A DNA stretch of 64,000 bases from Candidatus Pelagibacter giovannonii. GTDB lineage: Bacteria; Pseudomonadota; Alphaproteobacteria; Pelagibacterales; Pelagibacteraceae. Position 1 is the stretch's first letter. Every line of letters starts with the position of its first letter. The notes beneath the pieces are model-generated. The model saw nothing but the letters and a program-made list of their open reading frames with translations, searched no databases and had not been told where the DNA came from. Made by a program: the position numbers and the translations under genes. Shown in pieces: positions 1 to 9,466 of the stretch. The DNA is taken from contig NZ_CP038852.1 in the NCBI RefSeq assembly GCF_012276695.1, positions 496,001 to 560,000 on the forward strand, in the 5' to 3' direction.

Positions 1-15
1 AAATTTAATTAAAAT

Positions 16-507
16 ATGAAAAAACTTATTTATACTTTACTAATAATAATAGCACTTACTAATAATTCATTTTCTGCAGGGAGTAGCAGTGATAACGATT
101 CTACTCCAAAAGTGTCAAACTATGCAAAGGCAAAAAATTTAATTAAAGCTGCCAAGAAATATGAAAAAAAAGGTAAAACTGAAAAAGCACAAAAAAGATA
201 TGCAAAAGCACAAAAGCTTCTTTTAAAATCTAATGATGAAAAACCATTACAGGCAGATACTTTAAATTATTTGGGTTTTACTACTAGAAAACTTGGGGAT
301 TATGAAGGAGGTGAAAAATTTTACTTACAAGGCTTACAAATTGAGCCCAATCATAATGGAATAAATGAGTACCTTGGTGAACTTTATGTAGCCACTAATA
401 GAATGGATATGGCTAAAGAAAGACTAGAAGTTTTGAAAACTTGTAACTGTGAAGAATATGACGAACTAAAAGAAATAATTGAAGGTACTAAAAAATCTAA
501 ATATTAA
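16..507 (+). CDS. Exported TPR-repeat protein, function unknown
   Basis: This 163-residue protein starts with a classic signal peptide: MKK, a hydrophobic stretch rich in Leu and Ile, then a likely cleavage site near residue 21. The mature part has a Lys/Ala-rich helical segment (about 38-70) and then tetratricopeptide-like helices (about 80-145, with a recognisable G-Y-x-x-A/G pattern around '[15 protein letters not shown]'). It is probably periplasmic and a protein-protein interaction module. Its stop is four bases before the start of the DUF1445 gene, so the two are probably co-transcribed. No enzyme motif is visible, and the biological role cannot be read from the sequence. Confidence 0.75.
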   Translation: MKKLIYTLLIIIALTNNSFSAGSSSDNDSTPKVSNYAKAKNLIKAAKKYEKKGKTEKAQKRYAKAQKLLLKSNDEKPLQADTLNYLGFTTRKLGDYEGGEKFYLQGLQIEPNHNGINEYLGELYVATNRMDMAKERLEVLKTCNCEEYDELKEIIEGTKKSKY

Positions 508-511
508 ATTT

Positions 512-1297
512 ATGCTCAATATTCAAAATCCAATTGAAGCTAGAAAAATTATTAGAAAAAATGAGTACAAAGATCAAACAGCAGGAACTGCTAATAAATA
601 TGTACAAGGTAACCTTTGTATATTACCTAGCAAATATGCAATGGATTTTGCATCATTTTGTCAAAAAAATCCTAAACCATGTCCTCTAATAGGTTTTGGT
701 ACAAAAGGAGATCCGTCATTAAAAGATTTAGGGGATATTGATATTAGGACAGATGTTCCTCAATATAGAATATGGGAAAAAGGAAAAATTATTGATGAAC
801 CATATGACATCAAAAAATATTGGAATGAAGATTTAACGACATTTGTTTTGGGATGTTCTATGTCTTTTGAGCTACCATTAATTGAGGCGGGAATACCTAT
901 CCAACATATTGAAAATGATACTATTGTTCCAATGTATCGAACATCGATAGATTGTGAGCCAGCAGGTCAGTTCTCAGGAAAATTGGTTGTCTCTATGAGA
1001 CCTTTAAATTCAAAAGATGCTATTAGATCAATTCAAATTAGTTCTAGGTTCCCAGCAGTTCATGGTGCTCCTATTCATTTAGGTGATCCATCAGAAATTG
1101 GAATAAAAGATATAATGAATCCTGAATATGGTGATCCTCCTAAGACATTTAAGAACAATGAAATTCCTGTGTTTTGGGCATGTGGAGTAACGCCTCAATC
1201 TGTTTTACAAGATTCAAAACCTGACTTTTGTATCACGCATGCTCCGGGAAAAATGCTTATTACGGATAAATTAAATAATGACTTGGCAGCTTTATAA
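512..1297 (+). CDS. DUF1445 / YcsI-family putative hydro-lyase
   Basis: The 261-residue product matches what I know of the DUF1445 (YcsI, 'putative hydro-lyase') family. Conserved-looking stretches include the early '[12 protein letters not shown]', '[12 protein letters not shown]', 'GCSMSFE', a 'VVSMRPL' segment and the C-terminal 'FWACGVTPQ' plus '[13 protein letters not shown]'. The open frame extends upstream to 479, but the ATG at 512 fits the family N-terminus and avoids overlap with the TPR gene. A mammalian relative acts as D-glutamate cyclase, and bacterial members are mostly uncharacterised. It meets the liv operon tail to tail with no spacer, so a link to amino acid import is possible but is only inferred. 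Confidence 0.8.
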   Translation: MLNIQNPIEARKIIRKNEYKDQTAGTANKYVQGNLCILPSKYAMDFASFCQKNPKPCPLIGFGTKGDPSLKDLGDIDIRTDVPQYRIWEKGKIIDEPYDIKKYWNEDLTTFVLGCSMSFELPLIEAGIPIQHIENDTIVPMYRTSIDCEPAGQFSGKLVVSMRPLNSKDAIRSIQISSRFPAVHGAPIHLGDPSEIGIKDIMNPEYGDPPKTFKNNEIPVFWACGVTPQSVLQDSKPDFCITHAPGKMLITDKLNNDLAAL

Positions 1298-2005
1298 CTA
1301 GCTTCCTAAAAAAACCTTCTTAACTTTTTCGTTATTAATTAATTCATTAGATTTACCACTAATGACTAATCTTCCACTTTCAAGAACATAGCCTCTATCA
1401 GCCATGCTTAGTGCCAATCTTACATTTTGTTCAACAAAAAGAATTGATATTCCTTCACTAACCACATTTTTAAATATCTTTATCAAATCTTTTACTACTA
1501 GAGGTGATAATCCTAAAAATGGTTCATCTACCATTAAAAGTTTTGGAAGTCCCATCAAGCCTCTTGCTATAGCAAGCATTTGCTGTTCTCCACCAGACAT
1601 AGTGTGAGCTAACTGGCTTGATCTAGATTCTAGTTTTGGAAAAATCTTATAAACTTTAGATAAAGAACCACTCAATTCCTCTTTTGCTTTAGGATGCCAA
1701 GCACCAAGAATAAGGTTTTGCATAACAGTAAGGTATGGAAATACTCTTCGTCTCTCAAGAACATGAGAAATTCCCAATTCAGTTCTTTTAAAGGTTGGGA
1801 TTTCAGAAATTAGATTATTTTTAAAATGTATACTTCCATTTTTATGGCTAACTAAGTTACTGATTGTATTTAAAATTGTACTTTTACCAGATCCATTAGG
1901 TCCTAAAAGAGCGACCATTTCTCCATTATCTACATTTATTGATACATCCCAAATAACTTGAAAATCATCATATAAAACATCAATATTTTTTATATCAAGT
2001 AGCAT
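1298..2005 (-). CDS. livF: Liv-type ABC transporter ATP-binding protein LivF
   Basis: This is one of two ATPases that power a branched-chain amino acid-type (HAAT) importer at the inner membrane. The 235-residue protein has Walker A 'GPNGSGKST' near residue 35, signature 'MSGGEQQMLAIARG' near 135, and Walker B 'LLMVDEPFLGLSP' followed by the 'ILFVEQN' H-loop region typical of LivF. The frame could open with TTG at 2008, but the ATG at 2005 directly follows and is the better start. It overlaps the end of livG by 11 bases and is the last gene of the livH-M-G-F operon. The solute could be branched-chain amino acids, other amino acids, urea or an amide; the sequence alone does not decide. Confidence 0.9.
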   Translation of the reverse strand: MLLDIKNIDVLYDDFQVIWDVSINVDNGEMVALLGPNGSGKSTILNTISNLVSHKNGSIHFKNNLISEIPTFKRTELGISHVLERRRVFPYLTVMQNLILGAWHPKAKEELSGSLSKVYKIFPKLESRSSQLAHTMSGGEQQMLAIARGLMGLPKLLMVDEPFLGLSPLVVKDLIKIFKNVVSEGISILFVEQNVRLALSMADRGYVLESGRLVISGKSNELINNEKVKKVFLGS

Positions 2006-2717
2006 CAACAGTTCCTAAATATGAGTCAATTACTTCTTCATTTTGTTGAATTTCTTTTGGTGTTCCGTAAGCAATTCTTTTACCCTGATCTAGCGCTAGA
2101 ATATTGTCCGAAATTTCCATTATAATATTAATATTATGTTCAATGGTAATTATTGTTACACCAGATTTTTTAAGTTTTTTAATTAACTCAACTAAACCTG
2201 GGATAGTTTTTTGATCAACACCTCCTGTAACTTCGTCCATTAATAATAGTTTTGGTTCAATTGCCATTGCTCTTGCCATTTCTAATCTTTTTCTTTGACC
2301 TGTTGAAAGCTCTCTAGCAAAATGATGTCTCTTTTCTATAAGATCAACAAAATCTATTATTTCTAAAGCTTTATCCCTTGCCTTTTTAATATTGTCTTCT
2401 TTCACAAATGAGCCAATCATTACATTTTCTAATAATGTTTGATCTGCAAAAGGTTTTAGTTTTTGAAAAGTTCTTCCAACACCTAGACTGCTAATTTTGT
2501 CAGGACTTAAACCTGATATATCCTTATTAAAGAAACTAACTTTACCATTATCAGTTTTTGTATAACCAGTAATTAAATCAAACAAAGTAGATTTGCCCGC
2601 ACCATTGGGTCCTATAACTCCCAAAATAGTGCCTTCTGCAACATCAAAAGAAATATCATTATTGGCTTTTATGCCCCCAAAAGATCTACTTAAATTTTCT
2701 ACAGATAAAATCTTCAT
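1995..2717 (-). CDS. livG: Liv-type ABC transporter ATP-binding protein LivG
   Basis: This is the second ATPase of the HAAT-family importer. The 240-residue chain shows Walker A 'GPNGAGKST' near residue 37, signature 'LSTGQRKRLEMARAMA' near 138, and Walker B 'LLLMDEVTGGVD', then 'IITIEHNINIIM' around the switch histidine. Most homologues have Pro after the catalytic Glu of Walker B; here it is Val (D-E-V), a mild departure that should not abolish ATP hydrolysis. Start ATG at 2717 overlaps the livM stop by four bases (ATGA), so translation is probably coupled. It acts on the cytoplasmic face with LivF, LivM and LivH. Confidence 0.9.
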   Translation of the reverse strand: MKILSVENLSRSFGGIKANNDISFDVAEGTILGVIGPNGAGKSTLFDLITGYTKTDNGKVSFFNKDISGLSPDKISSLGVGRTFQKLKPFADQTLLENVMIGSFVKEDNIKKARDKALEIIDFVDLIEKRHHFARELSTGQRKRLEMARAMAIEPKLLLMDEVTGGVDQKTIPGLVELIKKLKKSGVTIITIEHNINIIMEISDNILALDQGKRIAYGTPKEIQQNEEVIDSYLGTVDAT

Positions 2718-3724
2718 CTTTGTTTTTTTCTTTCTAAAATATTTTTTGGAAAAAAAGATATGAGCCCTTCTGGTCTAAAGATACAAATTAGCATTAGAAT
2801 TAAACCATAAAGAATTAAATCTACAGCCCCTCCTGTTCCACCTAAATAAATTCTAGAATATTCTGAAATTGGAATAAGAATAGCTGCACCCACAATAGGC
2901 CCCCAAACATTTCCAATTCCACCAAGGACCGTGATCAATAAAACAATAATTGAAATTTCTATATTAAATACTCTATCTGGATCAATAATAAGTATGTACT
3001 GAGCAAATAAACTTCCCATTGGTGCCATTATCATTGCTGAGATTACATAGGCTATGATTTTATAATTAGAAACATTTATACATAAGCTTAGCGCTGCCTG
3101 TGGATCATCTCTTACAGCTCTTAATCTGTATCCTAATTTTGATCTACTTAAGAGCCATACTAAATAAAATGTAATTATAAAAAATACTAAAAAAATATAA
3201 TAGTAAGGCATTTTACTACTATGAAATTGAAGAGCCAACAAAGAATCTTCTGAAGTCATAGGAACCCATACTCCTGATGCAGCACCTACCCACTCCCATC
3301 TTTGAAATATAATTTGAAAACTAATTCCAATTAATAAGGTGGCAATTGCAAAATAATGTCCACTTAGTCTTAACATTGGGATGCCAATTAAAACCGCAGC
3401 AATTCCTGAAACAATCATTCCAAGAAAAATACTTATCCATGGAGATATACCATACTGAACATAAAGAAACGATGTTGCATAAGCTCCAATTCCAAAAAAA
3501 GCTCCATGGCCTAAACTGATTTGTCCTGAAAAACCTGCAATTACATTCCATGACTGAGCCATAACTGCATGCATAAAGATCATTATCATTAAATGAAGGT
3601 AGAAAGAATTCAACCCAAAATGAGGCAAAGCAAATAGCAATACAATAAAACCTCCAATTAAAGATATAATTCTTTTATCTGTATTCCAGAGAGGTTCGGA
3701 TTTAGCTATTAATAATTTATCCAT
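2714..3724 (-). CDS. livM: Liv-type ABC transporter permease LivM
   Basis: This 336-residue integral membrane protein has about nine to ten hydrophobic segments. It carries the LivM-family hallmark around residues 60-90 ('NVIAGFSGQISLGHGAFFG') and a second conserved block 'LLITVLGGIGNVWGPIVGA' near 265-285. It forms the translocation pore with LivH. It lies two bases downstream of the livH stop and overlaps livG by four bases, so the four genes form one operon. A cytoplasmic N-terminal extension of about 20 residues precedes the first membrane helix, which is common in this family. Confidence 0.92.
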   Translation of the reverse strand: MDKLLIAKSEPLWNTDKRIISLIGGFIVLLFALPHFGLNSFYLHLMIMIFMHAVMAQSWNVIAGFSGQISLGHGAFFGIGAYATSFLYVQYGISPWISIFLGMIVSGIAAVLIGIPMLRLSGHYFAIATLLIGISFQIIFQRWEWVGAASGVWVPMTSEDSLLALQFHSSKMPYYYIFLVFFIITFYLVWLLSRSKLGYRLRAVRDDPQAALSLCINVSNYKIIAYVISAMIMAPMGSLFAQYILIIDPDRVFNIEISIIVLLITVLGGIGNVWGPIVGAAILIPISEYSRIYLGGTGGAVDLILYGLILMLICIFRPEGLISFFPKNILERKKQR

Positions 3725-3726
3725 AA

Positions 3727-4593
3727 TTAATACCTTCCAAACAAACCTTGTGGTCTAAAAATTACAACTAATAGATAAATTGCAAAAACATATAAAAGTT
3801 TAAATGATGGATCTATCAGCAAACCACCTAATGATTCAACTAAGCCAATAATAATTCCTGCATACAAGCACCCAATAATACTTCCAAAGCCTCCTAATGC
3901 CACTGCAACAAATGCAAATAGTGCAAAATTTATTCCAACGTCAGTAAAGATAAAAAAATAATTAGCCATCATTCCTCCAGCAACACCAACACAACCAAGT
4001 CCTATTGCCCAACCAATAGCAAACATTTTATCAGATGGTATGCCTAAAATTTCAGCAGCATGCCTGTCTTGTGCTGTTGCCTGCAAAGCTAAACCAGTTT
4101 CAGTTCTTGTTACGAATAGATAAAGAAGAATAAAAGCAACCAAACAAATCAAACTAGCAACTAGCTGAGGTTGTCCAATAAACATACCTGAAATTTCTAA
4201 TCTTCCTTCTAAAAATGGTTTATCAATATTTCTAAAATCTGGTGTCCACAAAAACTGTGCAATTGATCTAATGAATATTGATAATCCAAATGTTGCACAA
4301 ATCTGAATTAACATTTTGGCCTTCAATATATATCTAATCAAAAAATAATGAGTTAGCACTCCACAAAAAGCCATTAATAAAATTGTAATTGGGATTGAAA
4401 AAATTGGATCTAATCCAAATAAAGACCATAACCAAAATGATGAAAACATCGATAACATCAAATGTTCACCATGAGCAAAATTTACTATATCCATTAATCC
4501 AAAAATTAAACTTAACCCAGCAGCAATTAATGCATAAATTAAACCCATCATTAATCCTGTCACTACTGCTTGTAAAATTATTTCAGTTGTCAT
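3727..4593 (-). CDS. livH: Liv-type ABC transporter permease LivH
   Basis: This 288-residue permease has about eight membrane helices and typical LivH blocks: 'GLIYALIAAGLSLIFGLMDIVNFAHGE' (residues about 17-43) and 'VAVALGGFGSIIGCLYAG' near 235-250. It pairs with LivM. As the first gene of the minus-strand operon livH-M-G-F, it is separated from the divergent binding-protein gene by 107 bases that must hold both promoters. The length is normal for the family. I see nothing that fixes the substrate. Confidence 0.92.
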   Translation of the reverse strand: MTTEIILQAVVTGLMMGLIYALIAAGLSLIFGLMDIVNFAHGEHLMLSMFSSFWLWSLFGLDPIFSIPITILLMAFCGVLTHYFLIRYILKAKMLIQICATFGLSIFIRSIAQFLWTPDFRNIDKPFLEGRLEISGMFIGQPQLVASLICLVAFILLYLFVTRTETGLALQATAQDRHAAEILGIPSDKMFAIGWAIGLGCVGVAGGMMANYFFIFTDVGINFALFAFVAVALGGFGSIIGCLYAGIIIGLVESLGGLLIDPSFKLLYVFAIYLLVVIFRPQGLFGRY

Positions 4594-4640
4594 TTATTTT
4601 TAGTAAATTTCTACTGTTGATTGAATAGTAAGTCATTGAA

Positions 4641-4669
4641 TTGATATCACATATAGTATTAGATTATAT
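4641..4669 (+). promoter_or_regulatory. Candidate sigma-70 promoter of the binding-protein gene
   Basis: TTGATA at 4641-4646 is followed by a 17-base spacer and TTATAT at 4664-4669. Downstream, GAGGG at 4689-4693 is a strong ribosome-binding site seven bases before the ATG at 4701, in a genome where most genes lack one. This fits high expression of a periplasmic binding protein. The match is by eye only. Confidence 0.45.
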
Positions 4670-4700
4670 TTTTAAAAAAAACAAATATGAGGGAAAATAA

Positions 4701-5957
4701 ATGAAAAAATTAATACTTTCAGTATTTACTTTTTTATCATTAGTTTGTGCGCCTACAATTAGTGCTGCAGAAAATGTTAAAATTGGAGTACTTTATCCAT
4801 TAACTGGGCCTGTTGCTCAGGTTGGAAAAGATGCCGTAGCAGCAGTTCAAACTGCTTTAGATATTATAAATAACAGCCACGATATTCCTGGTATGCCTTT
4901 AGCAAAAGATGCTGGCCTAAAAGGTTTAGGTGGTGGAAAAATTTCAATTGTTGTTGGTGATCATGGTGGAAAACCAGATATTGGAGTTGGTGAAACAGAG
5001 AAAATGTTAAACTCTGATAAAGTTCATGCAATGTTTGGTGCTTACTACTCATCTGTAACAGGTGCAGCAAGTCAGGTATCTGAAAGAGCTGGTATACCTT
5101 GGGTTAATGGTGAGTCGACTTCACCAAAATTAACTACAAGAGGATTTAAATATTTCTTTAGAGTGACACCACATGATGGTGAGTTTACTCAATTGATGTT
5201 TGAATTTATGGACGATTTTAACACTAAGAATGGTAATAAGTTAAAGACACTTGGAATTGTTCATGAAGATACTCTTTGGGGAGCTGATAGTGGTGGAACT
5301 CAAAATAAAATGGCTAAAGAAAAGGGATATAAAGTTGTTGAAAAAATTAGTTATAAAGCAAAAACAACCTCTTTAAGTTCTGAAGTACAAAGATTAAAAG
5401 CAAAAAACCCAGATGTTTTATTGCCATCTTCTTATACAGCTGATGCTTACTTGTTTTTAAATACAGCTAAAGAACTAGATTATAATCCTAAACTTTTAGT
5501 TGCACAAAATGCTGGCTATACTGATCCAAAATTTATAGCTACCATGGGAAGCAAAGCTGAAGGAGTGATTACAAGATCTCCTTTCAACACTGACTTAGCA
5601 ACTACAATTCCAATGATTGGAACTGTAAATGAACTATTTAAGACACATTCTGGTGGAAGAGATTTATCAGATGTACCTGCTAGAGCATTTACTGGTTTTA
5701 TGGCATTAGCTAATGCAATTAATAATGCTGGATCGACAGACCCAGAAAAAATTAGACAAGCATTGGTAGATTTGGATATGTCATCTGACTCTCTTATTGT
5801 TCCATACAGAGGCATTAAATTTGGTGCTGATGGTCAAAATGAAAAAACAAGAGGTATTTTGATGCAAGTACAAAATGGAAAATACTGTACAGTTTATCCA
5901 TTTGAACTAGCTGCGTGTAAATTGCAGTACCCGATGCCAACTTGGTCTCAAAAATAA
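4701..5957 (+). CDS. livK: HAAT-family ABC transporter substrate-binding protein (LivK-like)
   Basis: This 418-residue periplasmic solute-binding protein belongs to the type I fold, Peripla_BP_6 family. A signal peptide covers residues 1-23 (cleavage likely after 'TISA'). The mature start 'VKIGVLYPLTGPVAQVGKD' is the canonical first strand and ligand loop. Further family blocks are 'VHAMFGAYYSSVT', 'GIPWVNGESTSP', 'FFRVTPHDGEFTQ' and 'ARAFTGFMALANAI'. It sits divergently beside livH-M-G-F and is followed by its own terminator, so it is a single-gene transcript, as expected for the most abundant subunit. The symbol is by family analogy; the ligand may be leucine-like amino acids, other amino acids or amides. 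Confidence 0.9.
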   Translation: MKKLILSVFTFLSLVCAPTISAAENVKIGVLYPLTGPVAQVGKDAVAAVQTALDIINNSHDIPGMPLAKDAGLKGLGGGKISIVVGDHGGKPDIGVGETEKMLNSDKVHAMFGAYYSSVTGAASQVSERAGIPWVNGESTSPKLTTRGFKYFFRVTPHDGEFTQLMFEFMDDFNTKNGNKLKTLGIVHEDTLWGADSGGTQNKMAKEKGYKVVEKISYKAKTTSLSSEVQRLKAKNPDVLLPSSYTADAYLFLNTAKELDYNPKLLVAQNAGYTDPKFIATMGSKAEGVITRSPFNTDLATTIPMIGTVNELFKTHSGGRDLSDVPARAFTGFMALANAINNAGSTDPEKIRQALVDLDMSSDSLIVPYRGIKFGADGQNEKTRGILMQVQNGKYCTVYPFELAACKLQYPMPTWSQK

Positions 5958-5974
5958 TTTAGACTAATACTATT

Positions 5975-6007
5975 AAAGGCGATCATTACATGGTCGCCTT
6001 TTTTTAT
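5975..6007 (+). terminator. Rho-independent terminator after the binding-protein gene
   Basis: AAAGGCGA at 5975-5982 pairs perfectly with TCGCCTTT at 5994-6001. The stem can extend three more pairs (one G-T) to leave a five-base loop, and a T run follows on the plus strand. It lies 17 bases past the stop codon. Confidence 0.9.
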
Positions 6008-6061
6008 TTATTAAATACTTTTTCTTGAATTATAATATTTATTTAATACTATAAAAAAATC

Positions 6062-6676
6062 TTGATTGAAGAATTCATAATTTTAACCCAAATCATCTTT
6101 ATAGATATCATCTTAGCTGCTGATAATGCTATTATTATTGGATTAATTGCTGCTAACTTTGTACCAAAGAATAGAAAACAAATAATTCTCTGGGGTGTTG
6201 CTGGTGCTTTAGTCTTTAAGATTATTTTTGCACTTTTTGCCACTTACCTATTTGAATTTTATTATATTAAAATTTTAGGTGGGCTACTTCTAATTTGGAT
6301 TGTTAATGATTTAAGGAAAGATTTAGTTGAAATGAAGAATAAGATTAAATCACCAGTAAAAAAATCAACAGAGCCTTCATTTGTAAAAAGTATTTATAAG
6401 GTTTTATTTGCAGATATTACGATAAGCTTTGATAACGTTATTGGAGTGGTTGGTGCTGCAAAAGGTTATTTTGGTTTCATGATATTTGGTCTTGTTTTAT
6501 CAGTAGTATTAACAGGGGCATTAGCCACTTATTTAGCAAATTATATTCAAAAACACTTATGGATAGCCTATGTGGGGCTAGGCTTTATCTTAATTGTGGC
6601 ACTACAATTAATAATTGGTGGATTAAATGATTATGGTGTTTTGTCAATTAACGAGACCTTTAAACAATATTTTTAA
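6062..6676 (+). CDS. TerC/YjbE-family integral membrane protein
   Basis: This 204-residue protein has about seven hydrophobic segments and the two TerC hallmarks: 'DIILAADNAIIIG' in the first helix (residues about 15-27) and the internal repeat 'DITISFDNVIGVVGAA' near 120-135. The acidic and Asn residues in these repeats are the supposed metal-binding site. Relatives in other bacteria are linked to manganese efflux or metal handling at protein-secretion sites, so a metal-ion exporter is likely but unproven. The start is TTG at 6062; no in-frame ATG precedes the conserved first helix. It converges with panB, with one base between the stops. Confidence 0.82.
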   Translation: MIEEFIILTQIIFIDIILAADNAIIIGLIAANFVPKNRKQIILWGVAGALVFKIIFALFATYLFEFYYIKILGGLLLIWIVNDLRKDLVEMKNKIKSPVKKSTEPSFVKSIYKVLFADITISFDNVIGVVGAAKGYFGFMIFGLVLSVVLTGALATYLANYIQKHLWIAYVGLGFILIVALQLIIGGLNDYGVLSINETFKQYF

Positions 6677-6677
6677 T

Positions 6678-7451
6678 CTAATATGAATGTTTCTTAGTAG
6701 GAAACTTTCTTTTAAGTACGTCTTTCTTAAACTTTAGCGTAGCGTCATTTATTTGTTTTTCAATATTTGCATATTTTTTTACAAATCTTGCTTTAATTTT
6801 ATTTAATCCCATCAAATCATCTGTAACTAAAACTTGCCCATCACAGTGGACTGATGCTCCAATACCGATTGTAGGAATTTTAATAGTTTTTGTAATTTCT
6901 TTTGCTAGAGAACTTTCGATACACTCTAAAACAATTGAAAATACACCAGCTTCTTCTAAGAGCTTGGAATCTCTTAAAATAGTTTTTCTTTCTTTTGTTT
7001 CTTTTCCTTTAAACTTAAAATTTATTGCAGACTGTGGAAGAAGACCAAGATGACCCATTACTGGAATTTTGTTCTTAGTTAAAGTTTTGATTATTTGAAC
7101 AAATTTTTTACCACCTTCGAGCTTAACAGCATCACACTTCGTTTTTGAGATTATTTTTTTTGCATTTCTTAAAGCTTCTCTTGGGGTTCGGTAAGTATTA
7201 TGAGGCATGTCTACTACCATAAGGCTTTTTTTAACACCCATCCTTACACTTTTAGAATGCTCAATCATCATATCTAATGTCACTTTTTTTGTAGAAGAAA
7301 AATTATAAAGTACAGAGCCAAGGGAGTCGCCTACCAAGACAAGGTCACAATGTTTATCTATAATAGATGCAATATTTTTAGAGTAAGCAGTAAGGCTTAT
7401 AATTTTAGATTTATTTTTTCTTTTAATAAAGTTAATAATCTTACTATTCAT
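6678..7451 (-). CDS. panB: 3-methyl-2-oxobutanoate hydroxymethyltransferase (pantothenate synthesis)
   Basis: PanB makes ketopantoate from 2-oxoisovalerate and methylene-THF, the first committed step to pantothenate and CoA. The 257-residue TIM-barrel protein has 'ISLTAYSKNIASIID', the metal-binding 'LVGDSLGSVLYN' (residues about 39-50), 'VVDMPHNTYRTP', 'AVKLEGGKK', 'MGHLGLLPQS' and 'GIGASVHCDGQVLVTDDLMGL'. These are all PanB signatures and include the active-site Glu region. It lies three bases after gloA and is probably the last gene of the guaB-guaA-gloA-panB run. No panC is present in this window. Confidence 0.93.
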   Translation of the reverse strand: MNSKIINFIKRKNKSKIISLTAYSKNIASIIDKHCDLVLVGDSLGSVLYNFSSTKKVTLDMMIEHSKSVRMGVKKSLMVVDMPHNTYRTPREALRNAKKIISKTKCDAVKLEGGKKFVQIIKTLTKNKIPVMGHLGLLPQSAINFKFKGKETKERKTILRDSKLLEEAGVFSIVLECIESSLAKEITKTIKIPTIGIGASVHCDGQVLVTDDLMGLNKIKARFVKKYANIEKQINDATLKFKKDVLKRKFPTKKHSY

Positions 7452-7454
7452 TTT

Positions 7455-7874
7455 TTACCAAATACCATTATTTTTCATTGATGCCCACGGTTCTTTAATT
7501 TCTAAATTTCCTTCTTGTAAGATTTCTATAGAAATATTATCAGGGGATCTTACAAATGCCATATGGCCATCTCTAGGTGGTCTATTAATTGTATAGCCCA
7601 TATCTTTAAGTCTCTCACACGTTTGATAGATATTTTCGACACGGTATGCCAAATGACCAAAATTACGAGATCCATCACCAAGCTTGTCGCCATCCCAATT
7701 ATAAGTTAGTTCTAGTTCAGCCTTTTCATCACCAGGTGCTGCTAAAAAAATTAAAGTAAACCTCCCTTGTTCACTCTCCATTCTTCTAGTTTCGATTAAA
7801 CCTAGTCCCTTGCAGTAAAAATCTAATGATTTTTCTACATCTGAGATCCTAATCATAGTGTGTAAATATTTCAT
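7455..7874 (-). CDS. gloA: Lactoylglutathione lyase (glyoxalase I)
   Basis: This 139-residue vicinal-oxygen-chelate protein converts the methylglyoxal-glutathione hemithioacetal to S-lactoylglutathione in the cytosol. Metal ligands can be placed at His5 ('MKYLHTMIRI'), Glu in 'LELTYNWD', His in 'GHLAYRVEN' and Glu in 'SIEILQEG'. 'FYCKGLGLIETRR' is the family's first helix. Size and order match bacterial GloA. It sits 26 bases downstream of guaA on the same strand and three bases before panB. Confidence 0.93.
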   Translation of the reverse strand: MKYLHTMIRISDVEKSLDFYCKGLGLIETRRMESEQGRFTLIFLAAPGDEKAELELTYNWDGDKLGDGSRNFGHLAYRVENIYQTCERLKDMGYTINRPPRDGHMAFVRSPDNISIEILQEGNLEIKEPWASMKNNGIW

Positions 7875-7900
7875 AATATCTTGTACTCTATAATAAAATA

Positions 7901-9466
7901 TTATTCTAATTCAATGGTACTAGGAGGTTTTGAGGTAACATCATAAACTACTCTATTAATTCCCCTAATATTGTTGATAATTTGATTAGAAATTGATTGC
8001 ATAAAACCTTTAGGAAAATCAAAAAAATCAGCAGTCATTCCATCTTCGGATGTAATTGCTCTTAGCAGACAAATATGTTCATAAGTACGATTATCTCCCA
8101 TAACACCCACAGTTTTGACTGGTAGTAATGCAGCATAAGCTTGCCAAATTTTATCGTATAATCCATGATCTCTTAAAGCCTTAGTAAAATAGAAATCTGC
8201 TTCTTTTAAAATTTTAATTTTTTCATTTGTTATAATGCCAGGCATTCTTATTGCTAGTCCAGGACCTGGGAATGGGTGTCTCGAGATTAGATCATTGGAT
8301 AGATTAAGTTCCAACCCTAATTTTCTAACTTCATCTTTAAATAAGAATTTAAGAGGTTCTACTAATTTTAATTTCATTCTTTTTGGAAGGCCACCTACAT
8401 TATGATGTGATTTTATTTTTGAAGTTTGACTGCCTGTCACAGATTTACTTTCAATTAGGTCAGGGTAAAGAGTACCTTGTGCAAGATAGTGAACATTTTT
8501 AATTTTTTTTGCATATCGCTCAAATATTTTAATAAATAAATTTCCAATAATTTTTCGCTTTTTTTCTGGATCAGATACATTTGTTAATTTTCTAATAAAT
8601 TCTTTTTCTGCATTTACGTAAATTAAATTTATTTTTAATCTTTTTTTAAATGTATTAACAACTTGTGTTTCTTCATTTTTTCTCAATAGGCCATTATTAA
8701 CAAAAATGCATGTTAAGTTTTTTCCAATTGCTTTACTTAACAATTGCGCAACCACGCTACTATCAACACCACCCGACAATCCACAAATTACTTTGTTATT
8801 ACCTATTTGTTGTTTAATTTCATTAATTAATTTTAATTTTTGATCTTTTGAAGACCAGTTTTTTTTGGTTTTGCATATAAGGAAAACAAAATTACGTAAT
8901 AAGATTTTTCCTTTATTAGTGTGTGTTACTTCAGGATGAAATTGTACTCCATAAAAATTGTCTTTAATATTTTCAATTATTGTTAATTTAGAATTTTTGC
9001 TTGATGCTATAACATTAAAATTTTTTGGCATTTTTGATACTTGGTCAGCATGGCTCATCCAAACATTACTTGTCTTATCTTTATTAAAAAAATTTTTGGT
9101 TAAAATACTATTTGATACTTTTTTTATAGTAGCAAGGCCAAATTCTCTATGTTTTGATTTTTTTACTTTACCACCTAATAACTTTGATAATACCTGGTGT
9201 CCAAAACATATACCTAGGATTGGAACCCCTAGCTTTAAAATTTTTTTTTCAAATTTAAATTTGTCATTTTCATAAACATTAAGAGGACCGCCAGAAAGAA
9301 TTACTCCAGCTATATTTTCTTTTATAATTTGGGTTATTTTTATTTTTTTATGACTAACAATTTCTGAAAAAACGCCCAGTTCTCTAACTCTTCTTGCAAT
9401 TAATTGTGTAAATTGGGAACCAAAATCAATTATTAAAATTTTACTTAAATTATTACTAAGACTCAT
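7901..9466 (-). CDS. guaA: GMP synthase (glutamine-hydrolysing)
   Basis: GuaA aminates XMP to GMP. The 521-residue chain has a class I amidotransferase domain with the nucleophile Cys87 in 'GICFGHQ' and a His-Glu pair in 'QFHPEVTHT'. The ATP-pyrophosphatase domain follows, with '[14 protein letters not shown]' near residue 225, then the C-terminal dimerisation domain with '[13 protein letters not shown]' and the closing '[16 protein letters not shown]'. All expected catalytic elements are present at normal length. Its start overlaps the preceding TPR gene by 11 bases, so it is translationally linked to guaB through that small gene. Confidence 0.96.
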   Translation of the reverse strand: MSLSNNLSKILIIDFGSQFTQLIARRVRELGVFSEIVSHKKIKITQIIKENIAGVILSGGPLNVYENDKFKFEKKILKLGVPILGICFGHQVLSKLLGGKVKKSKHREFGLATIKKVSNSILTKNFFNKDKTSNVWMSHADQVSKMPKNFNVIASSKNSKLTIIENIKDNFYGVQFHPEVTHTNKGKILLRNFVFLICKTKKNWSSKDQKLKLINEIKQQIGNNKVICGLSGGVDSSVVAQLLSKAIGKNLTCIFVNNGLLRKNEETQVVNTFKKRLKINLIYVNAEKEFIRKLTNVSDPEKKRKIIGNLFIKIFERYAKKIKNVHYLAQGTLYPDLIESKSVTGSQTSKIKSHHNVGGLPKRMKLKLVEPLKFLFKDEVRKLGLELNLSNDLISRHPFPGPGLAIRMPGIITNEKIKILKEADFYFTKALRDHGLYDKIWQAYAALLPVKTVGVMGDNRTYEHICLLRAITSEDGMTADFFDFPKGFMQSISNQIINNIRGINRVVYDVTSKPPSTIELE

